Assembly: GCF_000276665.1 (NCBI RefSeq)
Contig: NW_004955434.1
Span: 22,028,626 to 22,092,625 of the forward strand
DNA length: 64,000 nucleotides
Direction: 5' to 3'
Source: Chinchilla lanigera
Lineage: Eukaryota; Chordata; Mammalia; Rodentia; Chinchillidae
The stretch's first letter is position 1. Every line of letters begins with the position of its first letter. The translations under genes and the position numbers were made by a program. Under the pieces are notes generated by a model that was not told the DNA's origin, did no database searches, and was given only the letters and a program-made list of their open reading frames with translations. Below, piece by piece: positions 1-14,113 of the stretch.

Positions 1-1040
1 GCAGTGACTGGGGAAGCGTCAGCTCATGTTGTTATGCATCTTTCTGTAGCATGCTTTCTCTGCTTTTCATTAGCGCACGTAATAGAGTTGGTCACACCGA
101 GAAATTGTGTTTAGGAGTAAGTACAAGAAATACATACATTATTATGTCAATTCAAGCAAGCCAAATCAGCCTTCCGGGTGTTGGTCTTCGTCTGAGATAA
201 ACTTCAAATCTTTTTGAATCCTACTGGACCTCTATGCTATGATTCATATAATAATCAAGTTCCCACAGAAGCATGGAGACAACATAAATGAAGTAGGCTT
301 GAGATAAACCTGTAGATGCTATGTTGCTACTATTGTGACCAAAAAATACAAGAAATTTTTGCTTTGCTATATTACATCTTAAAAACCTCTGAGTTTTTAA
401 GAGAAATGAAAGACTGAAAAAGGAACTTCTGGACCCTTTCTTTTCTGCCATCAAATGGGGATTTTAAACACAAATTCTGACACAATCCTCTTTCTTTCAT
501 TTCTCAAAAATCTCAAACAAAACCCCACAGGGCTGAATGCAAGCCTTCGGGCCATCAATCTGACTCGTTCTGAGAACCTAAGTAAGGTCCTGTGAGATAC
601 GAAAGGGCTCAGAGAAGATGGTATAGCGATGGCTCACCAGCAAAGACAGACACGCTGACTTGAGACGGCCATATATGAAAATTCAAGGGGGGAGTTTCAC
701 AGGGAACATGTGGAGTATGAGCCCTTGATGATTCTTAACTGGTCCTCAAGTGTTAAACTATGAACCTGCGGGAAGACAGCTGAGGGTGGATGTCCGTGGT
801 GCTCAGGAAGCCTCCTACGGCTGAAGCCTCTTCTCAGACTTTACGCTATAGGGATACTGCCCACTGAAAATACTGTGAGTTAAATCAACAAGAAATGAAC
901 AAAGAAACCCAACAAGCCACCTTGGTGTAGCCCAAGATGGATCTTATGCACTGGGGACTCAACTCCATAACAACACTCAAATAGCAACTTACGCACTTGA
1001 CCTTTTCCTCTGGCTCTGAAACCATTTGTGCTCATGTAAA
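1..1040. other. intronic sequence without recognised genes
   Basis: No repeat or coding signal recognised. The 77-codon minus ORF at 221-454 is low complexity and unsupported. Confidence 0.45.
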
Positions 1041-1089
1041 GGTGTGTGTGTGCGTGCGTGTGCGTGTGTGTGTGTGTGTGCGCATGCGC
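1041..1089 (+). repeat. (TG)n microsatellite with GC steps, Z-DNA-prone
   Basis: Forty-nine bases of nearly perfect purine-pyrimidine alternation made of TG and GC steps, ending gcgcatgcgc. Confidence 0.95.
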
Positions 1090-2829
1090 TACATCTCTGG
1101 AAGCTTCTACCAGTATGACGTACTTCTCTGATGCTCATATGATCACGATTTGCTTACCTACACTCCCATAGTACAGTTCTTCAAACAGGTGACCACCAAG
1201 GTACAACAGTCTGGCCCTGCAGTATGTATGTGAGCAGCAATTTCTGATCTTTCTTTCTTCAAGTTCCACTCCATGGTAATGGGTTCCTTTCATAAATTTA
1301 GTACAAATCACTGTTTTCCCTTAAAATCTCTCACAATAAATTAAAAAAGAAAGAACAGAAAAGAGATTGAAAACAGCACCTAAGCCAGCTAAGTTTCCCA
1401 CTCTGAAAATCCCACTCTAAACATATATTTACCTAGTTTACTTCAAATCAAGTATCAATTCTGTACGTTCACTTAGACCCAGAGCAAAATGATCTCAGTT
1501 AGTCACTCTTTCCATTACAAATATTCTGAAATGCTGATCTTCTGTTGATACTGACTATTGGGAGATCTTGCGCACATTTGGAATTATTTTCCTTTTAAAG
1601 CTAGTGCTTCTGCTCGATTGGAGTAACAATTAGAGAAGAGAAACATGAAAAAAGAGGACAAAAACATGTGTTCCAACGACGTAAGCCAACATTCACATCT
1701 TCCTTTTCAACAGTGAAGTTTAAAAAGCTTCAGCATTAGGGATGACGAATCTGATGAAATCAAGGAAGATAGTAAAGAACTTAAATAATAAATGAAAAGA
1801 AATATTAAAACCATTGAAACAGTAGCTCTTCACAACGTCATTTAACCCTCATCATTTCAGACATTTATGTGTCTTCCTCACTCCTCTCTCTTCCTAATGA
1901 AACAATGCTACAGTCCTAAATTAATTGTTCCAACACACATCTCCCTTTTGAGGATATTGTCATCTATTTTAATTGCTGCCATGTAAAGCTTATTTTATTT
2001 TTGTTAAGCGTTTATATCTGTACATTTTTAGAGAAAATATTGGTTGTTATTCTGCATGTAACTAAAACCAGTCATTAATTTAGTGAGATTTATCACTTTT
2101 TTTCTAGATAAATAAACCCTTTTCTTCAACCTCACTTTGCGTATTTTCTTTTTTCCATCTAATAGAAAGTTATTTTCCATGATGCTTTTCCAAATTCCTT
2201 ACACCCTTTGGTCATAATCTTTTCCAAGAGGAGAAGAAAGCATTCCGGAAACTACTCATCAGCTGCTATTATATTTTTTGTGCATGTTACACTTACAGTC
2301 TTGCTTATACATAAAAGGAAATTACAGAGAACAGTATTTAAACTGATTTATGCACATTAGGAGGTAGGTATGAGTGGGTTCCTTTAGCTGGAAGAAAAAA
2401 ACTGGACTAAAGAATCTTGATGCAGGTGAAATCACATTGTATATTCAAAACTGTTCTCTGTAAAAATTAGAAGGGAGAGATGCTATTCAAGCAATAAAAA
2501 TATAACTTCTGATAGAGGTTAATTGGGATGAGCTATGATTGCTGATTTCAACACATATTTTGGTATTAGTTTAAGTAAAAAAATACATTTCCACTTCCTA
2601 AGAGTAAGCTGAATGAAATACCTGCTTCCTGTGGGACTATTTTAAAGGTGCAAACAGTTGATTAATTTGGTTTGCAGTTTTTTTAAGAGGAAAAAAACCC
2701 CATAAAATTTCAAAACAAGATAATGGGAAGATAACAATGGTTAATACATTACCTACTGTTATCTTTAAGTTAGTTATAAACCTTTCTTATCAATGAACTA
2801 AGAGAAATTAGTAGTATAACGATCTTAGC

Positions 2830-2834
<5 letters not shown>
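1090..2834. other. intronic sequence without recognised genes
   Basis: AT-rich, with no repeat or coding signal recognised. Confidence 0.45.

Positions 2835-2869
<35 letters not shown>
2835..2869. repeat. (TA)n microsatellite
   Basis: About 17 uninterrupted TA units. Confidence 0.97.
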
Positions 2870-2872
<3 letters not shown>

Positions 2873-5800
2873 CTTTTCTCTTCCTTCTTTTTTCCACTCC
2901 TTCATCCCAGTTTCTCTTTCTTTTCGAAGTTTCTCATTTATAGTTATTATGGAATCCTTAAAATGCACAACAAATCAAGACCATCTTTTAAAAAGGGATC
3001 ACAGAGTACAGTATTTCATTTAAAGTATACCCATTAGGTACAGAGATATGAATTAGGCTCTCTGGGAAGCTATAGAAAAGTAAGACATTCAATTCCTATC
3101 TTCAAAGCACTTCAAGGAACTAACTCTCATCTGGAAGAAGCTAGACAACAAAAATACAGAATCATATAAATAAATGAAATATAGAGAAGATGACTAGCAC
3201 AGTTTTTACATGTTTCTGCTCCTGACTCTTTCTGAGAAGGACACGAGAATAAAATGTCAAAGAAAGAACTTGTAGACTGAGCATCTGGAGATGTTAGAAT
3301 CAGGTGAAGCCGGCAGGAGAAGATAGGTTTAGAGTGACGTTCTTAGAGGCTATTTTCTTGTCCTAATAGAATCTGGAAGGTCACCTCTGAAAGTAATGAA
3401 ATCCTTTCTGCACTGCAATAAGATTGTTCAATTTTTAATTCAAGGAAAATCCCAAAGCAAATGGCACATAAAATACTGGGGCTTGATAAAATTATCATCA
3501 AAATTTAAAGACCTGTCAATCTAAGCCATGCACAGATTCATTTTTAAATAAATTACATTGTTTTTAAATGACAGATGCCACTTTTATCATGCATATTCCT
3601 GCAATTTAATTCACAATACATCTCCAAATAGCTGTTGGCAATTATTTTAGGTAGTGCTTTATCTAGCAGTCATGTCATTTGCTCTCTTACTCTATTTTTG
3701 CTGCATAAATGTGAAGGAGTTTTAATTTATTTCATATTTCTGCTAACAAAAAGAAAAATAGGATGCACCGACAAAAGAGTGAGCCCACAGAACATCTGAT
3801 ATTCTTTCATTTAAAAAATAGTATTTAATACAGGTGTTTCCATTTTGAACATTCTATCACCTTCCATTTAATTTACTGTTAAGATTTTCCTCCCTGAACT
3901 CTAAAGCCGTAACTTACCTCTTTCATCACCTCATAGTGACTTTCACATTGTCCTCTGAAGTAAGAAAATTTTGCCATATGACTTTTGGGTCTATTCAGAG
4001 GCTAGAAGGAATCCCAAGAAATGTTAGGACTGTTGTCCCCAGTATAGCTGAATCAGACAGACTCAGGTTATTTACTGCCCTACTCATGGAATTCTCCTTA
4101 TTTTGTTAATAATTAATAAAAGAAGACTAGGGCCAGAGTCAAAGAGAAAAAAGCCATTATGGCAAAATTCACAGTTTAAAAAGTCTTCCATACATTGTAC
4201 TTCATGACAAATTAACAAAAAGAGCTTAATTCCACAAACATTTATTAAAGGTTTACTAGACATTGATCTCTGTATGAAGTCTGTCTCTGATAATGGGAGC
4301 ATTTTCTCATATTTAGTAGTTTTGATTCACAAATTTGTTTCTTGAATGCATTTGACATTCAGATGTTTGAAATTATAATGTCGTCTAAGTCACGACGTAA
4401 TCTGACCTGTGGTACCTTCACAGTAAGGTTAATATCCAAAAGCAGCTTTTGCAGCAATATTACAATTTAATTTTCTAGGTAGTCATATTGACACACAATT
4501 ATTGTACTTGGGAGGGAAGGGGAATGCATTAAGCAGAGTTTAATGGCAAATGCTCCTAGACTTCTATTTTGAACAACTCAGCGCTACAGAGATCGGCGGT
4601 CACAGAATCACGATCAGTCTCGCAGATGTGGTGAAATGCACAGCTCACTGTCACTTCTGGAGCTCAGCGTGGACACCAAGAGGAAGGGAGTGCAGCAAGC
4701 AGAGTGTGATCACTTCTGTTTTTCATACATGACAGTGTGAGCAGGTCACTCCCTTTGAGAAAGGCGATGTCTTCAATGCTAAGACTAAGCAGAAGACCCA
4801 ACAAACATCTGAAAGACAGCTGTGCACAAGTTGGGTGACGAGCTGGTAACAGGATAAATTAATCCAACAACTGGACTTGCACTGGGGAGATTTTCGGTGT
4901 AAAGTAAGGGGAAGGGAAGATTCTGCCACAAGATAAACTTATTAATGCAAGATATGACAGATTATTTCTCTTTCAGTAAAACAGTGCCAGATATCTTTGT
5001 GGCATTTATAAACTGAGAACATTGAATTTATGCCCAATCCAATTATCTTCAGATGCTTTTAATTCCAAAAGACTGACATTATCAATTTCAGAAATAATTC
5101 AATCTTTTTGAAGGGGAAATAAAAATAATTTAAATAATTCTCAAGTTCTAATTCACGAACAAACCATAATTTGAGCACAGTTAGAATTCAAATGTCTTTG
5201 AAACCAATGAATAGGGCATATTTCAAACACAAACAGTTACATTAGATACCATTAAAGGGGAACTCATAAGGAAATCACAGTTTAATGCAAAACCTATCCA
5301 AAGTTGGAGAGCCAGACACAACCTATTTATTCCTTATGGCCTCCCCAGCTTTCCCTGTGGGAGAAGATGACCCAGCTCTACAAGTGTTGCAGCCTTGGTA
5401 CCTGCCACTCAAAACCTCTGCCTTACACCGTGGTTACATTTATGCACCCACGGTGGTGTGCAGCAGTGGGGGACTCTGCTCCCGCAGAAAGCGTTCTGCA
5501 ATGTCTGGGGACATAGGGGTTGTTCCCAAAGTGGAGGGTAGGTATGCTACTGGCATCAAGTCGGTAAATGCCAGGGACAGCGGTAAACATTCTACCGCGC
5601 TCGGGACAGTGCTCTGCAACAAAGCACTGGTGCCCAGGCTGAGGAACCTGGTGTGTATATCAGGCTTGCACATGGTACACTGGGCAAGCTGCTCATTTGA
5701 TATTGTATGCTGTAATGGCACATAACTCAATCAGTTGTTTATTTCAGCAGCTAAAAGAGCTAATGCCAATCCTAAATTGCCTCCTGCAGAATGAGCAGAT

Positions 5801-6085
5801 AGTTTAGGTAAGGGAATCTGGCTGAGCATTTTATTTTTATTCTATTTTGGCCAAGGATGAAATGCATACAAACTCTATTGAATGTTTTTATAAAAACTCA
5901 GATTTGGAGGTAAACTGTCTACAAAATAAGTGATATTCTCAGGATTCCTTATACATACCACAGTGTTTTGTTTTATTTACGGCCTTTTCTTTCATAAGCA
6001 CATGTATTTTTGTCTTTTTAAACGAAATACACACAAGAATCCAATGAGGTGGTATATGAATAAATACCACAGTACTGCATTAAAT
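2870..6085. other. unique AT-rich intron, candidate conserved block at 3440-3740
   Basis: No transposon or coding signal is recognised. 3440-3740 is AT-rich, free of simple repeats and dense in TAATT/TTTATC-type motifs, so it is a candidate conserved element. The 146-codon ORF at 5285-5725 lacks a known domain. Confidence 0.4.
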
Positions 6086-6120
6086 ACACACACACACACA
6101 CACACACACGCATGCATCTA
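6086..6120 (+). repeat. (CA)n microsatellite
   Basis: Twelve CA units followed by gcatgcat. Confidence 0.95.
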
Positions 6121-9100
6121 CACTTACACAACCGTGACTGTGGCAGTCTCAGGATGAGAGTTTAGCGGGAATATATCAATGTGCTCCTCCACGGCCATCA
6201 GCATTTAGAATGGGATGGGACTAACGTGGATGCAGCAGGATGTTTTTTTGTTTTGATTTCTTTTGTTTTTTAATGCCTAGGATACGCAGTCACTTCCTAT
6301 AATTATTCTCTAGGGCAGATTTATGTCAGGCTTGAAAAACAAATCCTGTTTCTGCCATGTTCCTTCCATTTTCAGACTTAGATGGCACCGAGAAAAAGAA
6401 AAGAGAAAACCAAAATCTTCTGTTTCCATATACCTGCTTCTCTGTAAGAAAAACCTACAAACTCTGTGGTCACCTATTTCTTCAAACTTAGCTCTAGGGA
6501 AGCCACATTCCCACCCAGGAACAAACTGCATACTCTGGTCAGGAGTTCTGCCTCCAGCTTCACAGCATCTCAACACTCCATCCCCCGAGTCACCTACTTC
6601 TTGGCAAGACCTTTTTATAAGCAACCATTTCCCATTAAAATTGCACAGGACTGCATTTCCTCTCAGCTGGTAATGCTCTTGCTGGAGTAACAGTATTCCA
6701 GTTGCCTGAGAAAGAACATACCTTTAAGGATATCTTATGTCCAACCAAAGAGGTGAAAGGGGAAGGCAAAATTTAGCTCCATAAATAGTAGCACAGTCTT
6801 CCTTTGTGTACCCGTGTAGATTTGTGTGATTTTCATGGATGTTGTTTTTGTTAGCTCATCTTGTGCTTTAATACGAAAGCAAATACAAGTGCAATGTGAT
6901 TCCAAAGAACAATCAGAAGTCACGTTACTCTCCCTAAACAGGAAGGACAGAAGAGAAGGCTGTGATGGGTGTGGAGGGATCTGAGTGACCTTCTCAAAAC
7001 TGAACAGGGTGTAAATGTGATATTGCTCTCTTCATAACAACTACCAGATTCCTCTTAGCTAATACAACCATTTGGCATTAAATACCCTTTACTTATCATT
7101 CAGATGAGTCATGAGAATCATTACAGAATAGTGTTCTTCACATATGGTCAGCAAAGCTAAATGCATCTGAGTTTACCAACTGTTCTATGGAGTATTTTTG
7201 TGCCCTTTGAGTTGATCTGTTTACCCCAAGGCTCATCCGACATGATATATGGAGCCTTTCTTTACAAAAAACAAACAAACAAACAGCAAAACACAGACAA
7301 ATCCAAGGCAAGCTTTCAGGCTAGCTTTAAAGTTATAATAAATGTTCCCAGGTACATTTTGTTTTTGCTTCACATCAAAATGATGGCATTTTATCTATTG
7401 CTTGGTAGTGCATGGCAGATGCCATGTGAATCCCAGACTTACTGTTTGCTCCCATTTCATTCAGCCACCTAAATAATTTGGGGTAGAACTTTTTCACCAG
7501 TAACAAAGTAAAGATTGTGTCACCTTATTTATAAGGAAGGTAAAAACAGGTCTATATCTGCCAGCTGTACTCTGCAGGGTTCTTATAAAAATAATTTTGC
7601 TGAGATTTAATAGTGCAGTCTCAATTTAACTTGGCGTAACACTGACATTTTTCTGTGGATAGAAATGAAGAACAAGATCTTCACATAGTAGGTAATGTTT
7701 TCATCACCCCTCACAAAACAAAGAGGATACGTTCGATGCAGTGCGAATTTTGAAAAGTGATCTTAAGTAACCAAAGCAGTGGTTAATTTGTGTTAAGAGT
7801 GTGACCTCATGATTTCCTCATCCTTTTCTCTAAAGCACGTTCCATCTTCCCGGGCACTTTACCATTTACTTTATTTATGTGGCATGATATATCTCCTCTA
7901 CAACTAGGAAACTGAGAGGGCAAGGCTGCTGGAGCCTCGTACTTAGAACAACGGCTGGCATGTGAGAGCCATGAGCCGCATGCTGAATGGGCTCATCCTA
8001 CATCTTTCATTCTTTCTCCAATCAGTTTTTTTTTTTTGTATTTAAGTAATTTTGCTATAAATTTCTTTCCAGATAAAATGGTTTCTAAAAATTCACTTAT
8101 CTTAAATATTGAAAAGAAAACTTTCTCAGGAAAAATATTGCATTATAATTTATTTTCCATCTCTCTGTGCAGTGGTGCGATTTGTTTTACATTTACTTGG
8201 AAAGTTGGTCATTTACCATTAAAAATCAGCAATCATAAACTGAGGTCATTTCTATCTCTGTCTCTGTGGGCTTCAGGGGTGCTCCCAGTGTCCATGGCCC
8301 ACCTCTGCTTGTTCGTGAAAGGAAGAACAAGCAGTTAAGCCTGAGGGACCAGACATCGCTGAGAAGTCAGAATTATTGTTCCTTCTCAAGCGAAATATCT
8401 GAGGCTCAGACTGGTTCAGCTGTCTGCCAATGAGGAGGCGAGCTTCCGGGATCTGGGCACCCTGGTCCCAGCTCAAGTCTAAGAAGCATAGTCCCTCCTG
8501 TTCTTTGTGTATTTAAGGTTTGTCTGGTCTGTCTTGAGTCCCTTTGTGTGACTGACACTTTTAATGAATTAGTGACAGAAAAGAAACCGACTCATTCCCA
8601 GCTGGGTAATTTAAAAAATGCCAAACTGAAAAGAATGATATCTCATAAATCCAGACAAATAGGCATTAACGGGGCTACACTGGCTGTCCTTTCAATAGAC
8701 TGAGTATTAGCATTTCTCAAAGCTTCAGCTCAGTCTTGTATTTTCAGCCCACAAGACTATACCTTTCATTAAAACTCTTCTATTCTTTATGCTTTGTTAT
8801 ACAGTAATGAGAAAACTCTTAAGGTGTCACATGTGTAATAATTCTAGAAGGTTCTCCATTTCCAGGGAAAAAGGACCTCAGAGGCAGGAACAATTTTCAA
8901 AGACCATACACTGCTTGTTTCAAAAAAGAATAGCTGTCACACAATTTTACTTTAAAATAAACTTAAAAGTATGTTTAATTGTACAGACTGCCAATTTCAG
9001 AACCTCCAAGTACTGGAAGGCTCAATTTTTGTATAGTCAGAGGGTTAAAGAACTCTAGGCAGCTGATTTCAGTCCCCAACAGGATAAAGGGCATGTTCAG

Positions 9101-9739
9101 TACTACAATGTTATTTTTATTTGTTTGAACTGAGACTCGGACTTAACAGCCAAACAGTACACCAAAAAGAGTGAATTTTATGTCTGTAAGTTAAAAAAAA
9201 TAAAATGGCTACTGAAACAGAAAAATTAAGCACTATCACTCTGAAGTGGCCCTATCTGACGTACATCTGGAAGAGTCTGAGTGTTTATCGCTCCATCTTC
9301 CACCTTCCCGTAGTGAATATTCAGTGAGAACTTGCTGGATGAGCTGGAAGAACTGGAAGCAGCAAAGTCCTATTTACATCAGCGAATGTCCGCTCACCGC
9401 ACAACAGTCCACAGGACAAGGAAGTGGACTGCTGTTTTCGCTAGCACATCCCACATCCGCGTGGCTGTCTTCCTCACTTCCAGCTGGTTTCTGCTCTCAT
9501 CAGGAGTTACCAAAAAGGCAGCACAGAACACAGTGAGAGCTGTGACAGTGCTTCATCACATTCAGGGTGGTCTTTGGAAAATATTAAACATGAAAACCTA
9601 TACTGATGACAACTGGCAATCTCTACCAATACCAGATGCGTGATTTTGATGCAGTAATTGTACCTATATATAGATAAACTATATAATTAAATCTATAGGA
9701 CATATAATTATGTACACAATAATTGCAGATTTGTCCACA
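6121..9739. other. intronic sequence without recognised genes
   Basis: No convincing repeat or coding signal. Overlapping ORFs of about 100-116 codons on both strands near 6310-6690 and 9246-9643 lack any recognised domain. Confidence 0.45.
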
Positions 9740-10145
9740 TGTATCAATATAGAAGTATAAAGATGTTCACATTTTTGTGACTGTAGAAAACAACCTACAT
9801 GTGCTAACCAACAGGGTAGCAGTTAAACAAATGATGTTTTACAATCTTACTCCAAAATGCTAGGTCATTGTTTCATGGAATAAGGTGAATTTATATGGCA
9901 GCAACATGAAAATTTATCCAACTTATATATTTAATAAAAGAAGGATATTGTAGAAGTTTATATCCACTTTAAGAATTTTTGTTTAAAACTATATATACAT
10001 GTATTGATATTGATTTTATATACTTTCTGATTAAAATACAATACTATATTAAAATTTTCATTGCACTTCAAGTGTTATTTTATGCACATCTTTTTCTCAC
10101 CATAAATGTGTACATTTAAATTCACATTTAATAGTGTTTTAAGTT
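9740..10145 (+). mobile_element. old L1-like 3' fragment
   Basis: The order aaacaacctacatgtgctaa, cagttaaacaaatgatgttt and a gtttcatggaataaggtg block resembles ancient L1/HAL1 3' ends. AT-rich and heavily diverged. Confidence 0.45.
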
Positions 10146-10489
10146 ATTACACCTACTTGTTTCTATACTTAAATCTTATAGCTCTTAGGTTTTTTCTTTT
10201 TACCTCTCATAATAAAAGTTTCTGACAATGGGAAAAAAGACACGTATTTTCCAAGTATTGATCATACTTAAACTGTCACACTTTTCAGTTCATTTTGCTG
10301 TTAGTCTGCTTTTGAATGCTAAGGGATATTGATTTGTCTTGAGTACATTTTTCAAAACAAACCAGAGGAAAACAAATTAGCACAGTACTTAAGGTAACTA
10401 CTGATAAATCAACTTTAACAATTCTTCCCTTTTATATGTGTCTTGACATCAAGCCATTAAATAAAGCTTACGGCGTACTCTAACTCGTG

Positions 10490-10610
10490 GGAAAGGTACA
10501 GAGTTTGGAGCCAGGTCCCAGCTTGAACCCTATTCTACCACGAGCGATCGGTATGGCTTCCCTTCTCCGAGCCCCAGTTTCTCCATCTCTAAAGTGTTTC
10601 CTGTAAGGAA
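10490..10610 (+). repeat. MIR SINE
   Basis: Forward MIR landmarks: tttggagccaggtcccagct, tgaaccctattctaccacga, gccccagtttctccatctct. Confidence 0.85.
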
Positions 10611-13600
10611 CATGTACAGATTGCACTTATGTGCTGAATGTTTATGTCCTCTTCGGATTCGTATGTTGAAGCCACCAATGTGACTATATTTGAAAACAGT
10701 AACTAGAAGGAAGTAATTAAGGTTGAATGAAATCATACAAGGGTCCTGATTCAAGCGGATTTGTGTTCTTTATAATACACTGGAGATCCCTCTCTCCCAC
10801 TCGAATATATAGTGAATTGGGAACGAAACTGAGTCACCCAGAACCCTGATCTTGGATTTGCCAGGCCCTAAAACTGACAGAAATAAGTTTCTGTTGTTTA
10901 AATAACAAATCTGAGGTATTTTGTTGTAGCGGTCCGAGCTGACTAATGCAGGTGGCATGGACAAAACACAAATACAACACCAAGTACCCAGCTGGCACCA
11001 AGTAACTGCCTGTGACTGCAGGCAGCCCATACTTTGCATAGCAGCCTACTGTGGAGCTCGACACATACTGGAACGGGGTCATAAATTTGCTCCGAAGCTA
11101 CTTTGGAAACATGAAGAGTGAGTCCTGTTGGTATGTTTAGAATTACTAGGTTTATTATTGGACTATTGTATTACAATTATGTTTATTAGTGGGATTAAAA
11201 TATATGAGAAATATATGCATTTTATTGCTAATATCATTAATAAATAATAAAAATTTTACCCATAATGACAGTAACAATGACAATAAGTCATAAAAAAAAA
11301 GGATGGGGCTTGGTGCCATCAGTTCATTCAAGTGAGACTGCTTTTGGTTTTGACATAAGTAAACACAAAAATCCCTGGCTGCTGTGCACATTCTTAGTAA
11401 GGAACCAAAAGATTAAAAATTCATCTCGGCTGAAGTGATTATCGTAGCATTCTACATTTCTCGTCTTGAGAAGGGCATTATTGTTGAGAGGGAAACTGGC
11501 TGTCACCTTGATGCTGCTTGAGTGATAACTACAGAGGAAAGAGTTCTAACTGGAGTGTGGGGCCTTTCTAGTTGATCCTAAGCTGACCAGAGAGATGAAA
11601 ACCCCGACTGAGTAACTGCTTATAGAGATACAGCAGCAGTTCAAGCGCCCATAAATTAACATTAGGGTGACGTATGCTGTGATGTAAATGCCAACAACAC
11701 TGAGAGTTTCTAAAGGTGCATGATATCCCAGAATGAGCCCGACAGACACCCTCATTTTACAACCTAAACCTGGTGAGTAATTTTCTTCAACTACTTAAAC
11801 AGATATTGTCTCTCTGCTCTGTGAAATAGAACAGTATCTACCAGGATTGTGAGGATTTGAAAACATGCAAAAGAGGCACTAAAAAAGTATTGGTACATTG
11901 CAAGTGTTCAAAACAACTATCTTTCATGGCACTTTCTCTTTTTATAGATGTCCAAAATAGAACCTTAAGGAATTCCTTACCAAGTAAAGCAATAAAATCT
12001 CTTCTTGGTGAACTTTTAGATATATCCAAAAGAGGGCAGGTGCAGATAGCTTTAGCTACTCTCAGCCTACAACCTGACACCTTGCGGGCACCCTTATATC
12101 TGCTGACCGAACATTCCGAGTGGTTAAGCCCACTGGCTGGCATCAAAGAGACAGCGGCTGTGAGATTAACTTCCACCCTGTCCAGTTAGCTTTCAGTGAA
12201 AACTCTGACTTGCAGCTTGGATTAATGCAGAGCCCTGACGTCAACTGGTACAAAATGCTGGAGATCCTTTCTTTAAACAGCGCCGCACACCCACCTGTGT
12301 GACCCCATCAGGGCTGCCGTGCTAGGCCAGCATCGGGCTGTAATCCAAACACCACTCCCTGAGAATGCCCCTTCCAGCTGCTCTTCTGCAGCCACTCTGC
12401 CAGTCATGCTCCGTGTGTGGGACCCAGGCTGGGCTCTCTCAAGGCGGACCACGAAACAGAGACTGGCTACCAGCGTCACTTTTTAATGCAGAGCCAGCTG
12501 CCCCGCCCAGCTGCCTGTTAGGCTGGATAAAAGGCAGAAAGCTGAAAATGTGAAAATAATACAGCCGTGCTGTAAAAAAAAAATCCCAAATTTTCAACTG
12601 CTACTCTGTGAGAAGAACCTAGGAATCAACTTGTGGTAATTTTATTATTCCAGAAATGAACAAAAACCAGAGGGAAATGTCTGGGCCAGAGCTTCAGGCC
12701 CAGCCGTGCCCAGGCATGAAAATAGCGAGTCCACATCAGGGTGGGGCGCCTGAAGTGTTCGGAGCGGCATCTGCTCCGTTTTTGTTTTTCCTGAAAGGCT
12801 ACCACGGGTCCAAGTGAACATGAGCATCCAACCAGCTCTTCCGAGGGCGCCTGGCCCCAGTCCCAGGCACAGAGGCCTGTGGTCCCTGTCTCAGGGGAGG
12901 GAAACACCCCCCTCAGGGTTCTGCACTTAGAATTTGTCTTGGATCAGTTCTTAGCACCTGTGCGTGAACCCTTTGGAAACGTGCAATGGTCTCAGCATCG
13001 CTGACCTAAGGAATCAGGTTCAGAGCTCTTAATTTCACCCAGCCCAAGAAAGCCTTGGCAGCAAGGTGATTCCACTCATTATTATTTCAGTATTCTCGCG
13101 TCATCCAGCCCACGTGCCCCTCACACCTTCGCCAGGTGCTGCTTTCAGTGCGACCTACAAAAGCACCTTACAGAGGAGGCCACTCGCCGGCCCCACGAAG
13201 CCTGGCCCAGCCCTCAGCACCTCGCCCCGTGCCCAGACCTGCTCGGGTGCTCAGGAGGTGAACGAGTGAGCAGATGGGAACAGGTGCCCACGCGGTGATT
13301 TCTGGAGCAGTCCTAGCGTCCCTCCTAAGTTTTCTCGACATAAAAGTCCTCTGGCTGGTGGTGGTTCTCCGGTGCTGCACGGGCCCCACTTTCTCATTCG
13401 TGCATTTCAGCGGTGAGTTCCCTGTGGGGCACCTCAGACTTCCACTTGGCATTTAACACATCCTTACCGAACGCCTACTCTGGGTCAAACCGTTGCAGAC
13501 AAGGTAGACACACCCCCGCCCTTAGGGAGCTTACATGCTCCTGAGCGAGCTTGACGAAAAACAAAGAAATACCTTTCTTTCAGGTAACAAGTCCATGAAG

Positions 13601-13712
13601 GAAAACGAAAGTGAACAAGGTGATGGAAAGGGAAACAGCAGGGTGAGGTTCTTCTAACCATCATGGTATAGGGAACACTTTTGGAGGAAAGAAATTCGAG
13701 AGAAGACAGAAT
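10611..13712. other. intronic sequence without recognised genes
   Basis: No coding signal supported. 12690-13450 is clearly GC-richer with several CpG but lacks promoter context. 13450-13640 resembles a widespread ancient repeat (accgaacgcctactctgggt ... gagcttacatgctcctgagc). Confidence 0.4.
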
Positions 13713-13842
13713 GGTTGTTTTTTTGTTTTTTTTAAGACAGGGTCTTGCTCTGCAGCCCGGGCTGGCCTCAAACTTGTGGCAGTCCTCTTTCCTCTGCCTT
13801 CTGAGCGCTGGGACTACAGGCATGTGCCACCATACCCGGTTT
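13713..13842 (-). mobile_element. B1 SINE
   Basis: Antisense B1: a T-rich tail, aagacagggtcttgctctgc, cccgggctggcctcaaactt, then a gcgctgggactacaggcatg block. It lacks the second internal copy seen in the other B1s. Sense with SLC24A2. Confidence 0.93.
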
Positions 13843-14113
13843 AAGACGGGATCGTTTGATGTTGTGAGAATTAAAATATCTGATTTCGGGAGTGCAAAAT
13901 GTAGAGGACACTAAAGGGAATTAAGATATTGTAGGATGTTTAGTGTATGTCACCCAGAAAGTAGTAAAAGTTCTCAATTTATTGGACTTTGGTAAATTAA
14001 GCATGAATTACATATTTTCTATAGTTTTAACAGAAAAATAATAAAACTGAGTGAAGCAAACTGTAATAATACTTTAATAAGTTATATATGAATTGTATAT
14101 TCTCTACAGCTTC

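Noticed and set aside
1041..1089. CRISPR-like or other ordered repeat arrays
   Set aside because: Only simple microsatellites occur. No spaced direct repeats were seen anywhere, and none are expected in a mammalian nuclear genome.
5285..5725. 146-codon plus ORF with an overlapping 96-codon minus ORF
   Set aside because: No domain, no splice or promoter context and no family resemblance. Frames are open on both strands by composition.
12690..13450. GC-rich stretch considered as a CpG-island promoter
   Set aside because: CpG density is modest, no exon or splice context was found, and part of it looks like an ancient repeat.
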